Below are positions 26,593 to 27,696 of a stretch of DNA of 27,696 nt, in pieces. Positions within the stretch are counted from its first letter, which is position 1, and every line of letters begins with the position of its first letter. Origin of the DNA: an uncultured Granulosicoccus sp. (GTDB lineage: Bacteria > Pseudomonadota > Gammaproteobacteria > Granulosicoccales > Granulosicoccaceae); the NCBI GenBank assembly GCA_937924505.1, contig CALDSR010000015.1:1-27696 (forward strand), in the 5' to 3' direction. A model generated the notes under the pieces. The model was not told the DNA's origin. It made no database searches and saw only the letters and a list, made by a program, of their open reading frames with translations. The position numbers and the translations under genes were made by a program.

Positions 26593-27696
26593 ATGGCAAC
26601 GGCTGAGGAAATCATCGCAGAAGAATGGCGCGAGCGAGCGACTGAACTCGCCGACTGGGCCATGCATAACCTCGTCAACCGTAGGGATGTCTGGGGGCAG
26701 TATGCCGTATTGACTCCAACAGAACAAAAAAACAGCGAGCGTAGCTACAAAGCAATGACGCTCCCCGCGACCGACAAACGCGACGGTGTCGACCGCGTCA
26801 CGCTCGACAAACTCACGCGCCACTTCTCTAGCCGTCATTTACGTAAACCACAGCTGATCGGACTTCACGCAAAATCAAAAGCTGCAACCAGTCGCTGGTT
26901 CGGTATCGACATCGATAACCACGGGGATGACGCGACCAGCGGCGATGAACTCGCACGACGAAACCTCAATGCCGCGGTCAACTGGTATCGAAAACTGCAA
27001 TCCCAAGGCTACGACCCCTTGCTGTTCGACTCAAACAACGCCGGCGGTTATCACCTCTGGGTGCTGTTCAAGGACCCCGCACCGACAGCCGACGTTTTCG
27101 CGTTCGCCATGGCCACCGTCGCCGACTGGGAAGAGCAACAACTCGACAAGCTCCCGGAAACCTTTCCGAAAAGGGTCAAAGAAGACAGCCTCGGATCCTG
27201 GTTTCGACTTCCTGGATTGCACCACACTCGTCACCATCATGCTGCTGTCTGGGCGGGCGACGACCAATTGGATGAACCCTGGTTGCGCGGACATGCAGCG
27301 ATCGACCTGATTCTGCAAAACCATCCCGGCCCACCGCCACCGGTCGCGCGACAGGCCGATAGCAAGACAAAACCCGCACCGCGCGCCACGCGCAAACTGG
27401 ACGCGACATCAGCCGACCCGAAACCCGTTCCGAACAAGCGCAAGTTCAAACGAACATCCCGCGCGAAAGTGTGTGTGGATCTCGACGGCGTGCTTGCGCA
27501 CAAATCCGGGGACGACAGCATCGGCCCACCGATCGACGGCGCAATAGAGTTTACCCGAGCGCTACACAAGCGCGCCGACATACTGATCTTTACCGCACGT
27601 TTCGCCACCAAGCGCAACAAAGCCAGGAGTGACTCAGTGCGCAACAGCCTGCACAAGCGCATTGAACAATGGCTCGATCATCATGGTTTCGCCTGG
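26593..27696 (+). CDS. Archaeo-eukaryotic-primase-like domain fused to a HAD phosphatase-like domain (3' end cut by window)
   Basis: The 368 visible codons run off the right edge. Residues 20-240 resemble archaeo-eukaryotic primase (AEP) domains of the type found in bacterial conflict proteins. The acidic metal motif is WFGIDIDNH (Asp106, Asp108), the second motif is AGGYHLWVLF (His154), then ETFPKR (189-194) and GSWFRLPGLHHTRHHHAAVW. A basic Pro-rich linker (245-290) leads to a HAD-superfamily N terminus: VCVDLDGVLA (nucleophile Asp296, Asp298), IGPPIDGAIEF, ILIFTAR (Thr335) and a helix ending IEQWLDHHGFAW. The ATG at 26593 follows an in-frame stop at 26587; no clear Shine-Dalgarno is present. 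A start just downstream cannot be excluded. Function is unknown; nucleic-acid synthesis plus end or nucleotide dephosphorylation is an inference. Confidence 0.6.
   Translation, partial: MATAEEIIAEEWRERATELADWAMHNLVNRRDVWGQYAVLTPTEQKNSERSYKAMTLPATDKRDGVDRVTLDKLTRHFSSRHLRKPQLIGLHAKSKAATSRWFGIDIDNHGDDATSGDELARRNLNAAVNWYRKLQSQGYDPLLFDSNNAGGYHLWVLFKDPAPTADVFAFAMATVADWEEQQLDKLPETFPKRVKEDSLGSWFRLPGLHHTRHHHAAVWAGDDQLDEPWLRGHAAIDLILQNHPGPPPPVARQADSKTKPAPRATRKLDATSADPKPVPNKRKFKRTSRAKVCVDLDGVLAHKSGDDSIGPPIDGAIEFTRALHKRADILIFTARFATKRNKARSDSVRNSLHKRIEQWLDHHGFAW

Noticed and set aside
1..27696. Mobile element, prophage, CRISPR array, tRNA or rRNA
   Set aside because: No transposase, integrase, phage structural gene, regularly spaced repeat or tRNA-like fold was recognised by eye on either strand. 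A tRNAscan or CRISPR search would settle short cases.

Overview
The window comes from a Gram-negative proteobacterium, most probably a gammaproteobacterium. That placement is an inference from the style of its leucyl-tRNA synthetase, its EntD-like phosphopantetheinyl transferase, its PopT (DUF368) protein and its Bcr/CflA pump; no rRNA or tRNA gene is present to confirm it. Gene density is very high. The longest gene-free stretches are only about 200 bp (15067-15269 and 17823-18029), and no CRISPR array, insertion sequence, integrase or tRNA was seen.

Layout from left to right. Positions 1-5593 are all on the minus strand: a CobS-type AAA+ ATPase, a CobT-type VWA protein, leuS, and the 5' part of an EamA transporter that runs off the left edge. 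Positions 5735-7280 hold an overlapping minus-strand pair, a phytanoyl-CoA dioxygenase-like enzyme and a phosphopantetheinyl transferase. Divergent from them, 7339-17268 reads on the plus strand: a double-length UvrA protein, a TesB-like thioesterase, a cell-wall amidase with an internal repeat, a PPOX-type flavoprotein, a Rieske oxygenase and a tiny two-helix membrane protein. A degenerate GGDEF protein (minus) follows, then a head-to-head pair of paralogous phosphoribosyltransferases, the second leading into popT (undecaprenyl-phosphate translocase). Next come a Bcr/CflA-type MFS pump and mmsA on the minus strand, then a small unknown ORF coupled to a deoxyinosine/uracil DNA glycosylase on the plus strand.

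The right end (23590-27696) holds a second complete cobS-cobT pair on the minus strand. Divergent from it, 65 bp away, is a plus-strand gene cut by the window edge. That gene encodes an archaeo-eukaryotic-primase-like domain fused to a HAD phosphatase-like domain.

The items most deserving attention are: (i) two CobS/CobT pairs about 18 kb apart with no CobN chelatase subunit in view, suggesting that at least one AAA+/VWA machine serves something other than cobalt insertion; (ii) the primase-HAD fusion next to the second pair; (iii) the double UvrA, whose second half keeps both ATPase modules but lacks the insertion domain; (iv) the head-to-head phosphoribosyltransferase pair with almost no intergenic DNA; and (v) a perfect 11-bp hairpin that buries the start codon of the MFS pump. 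UvrA, the glycosylase and the primase-like protein give the region a genome-maintenance flavour, but shared function is inference only.
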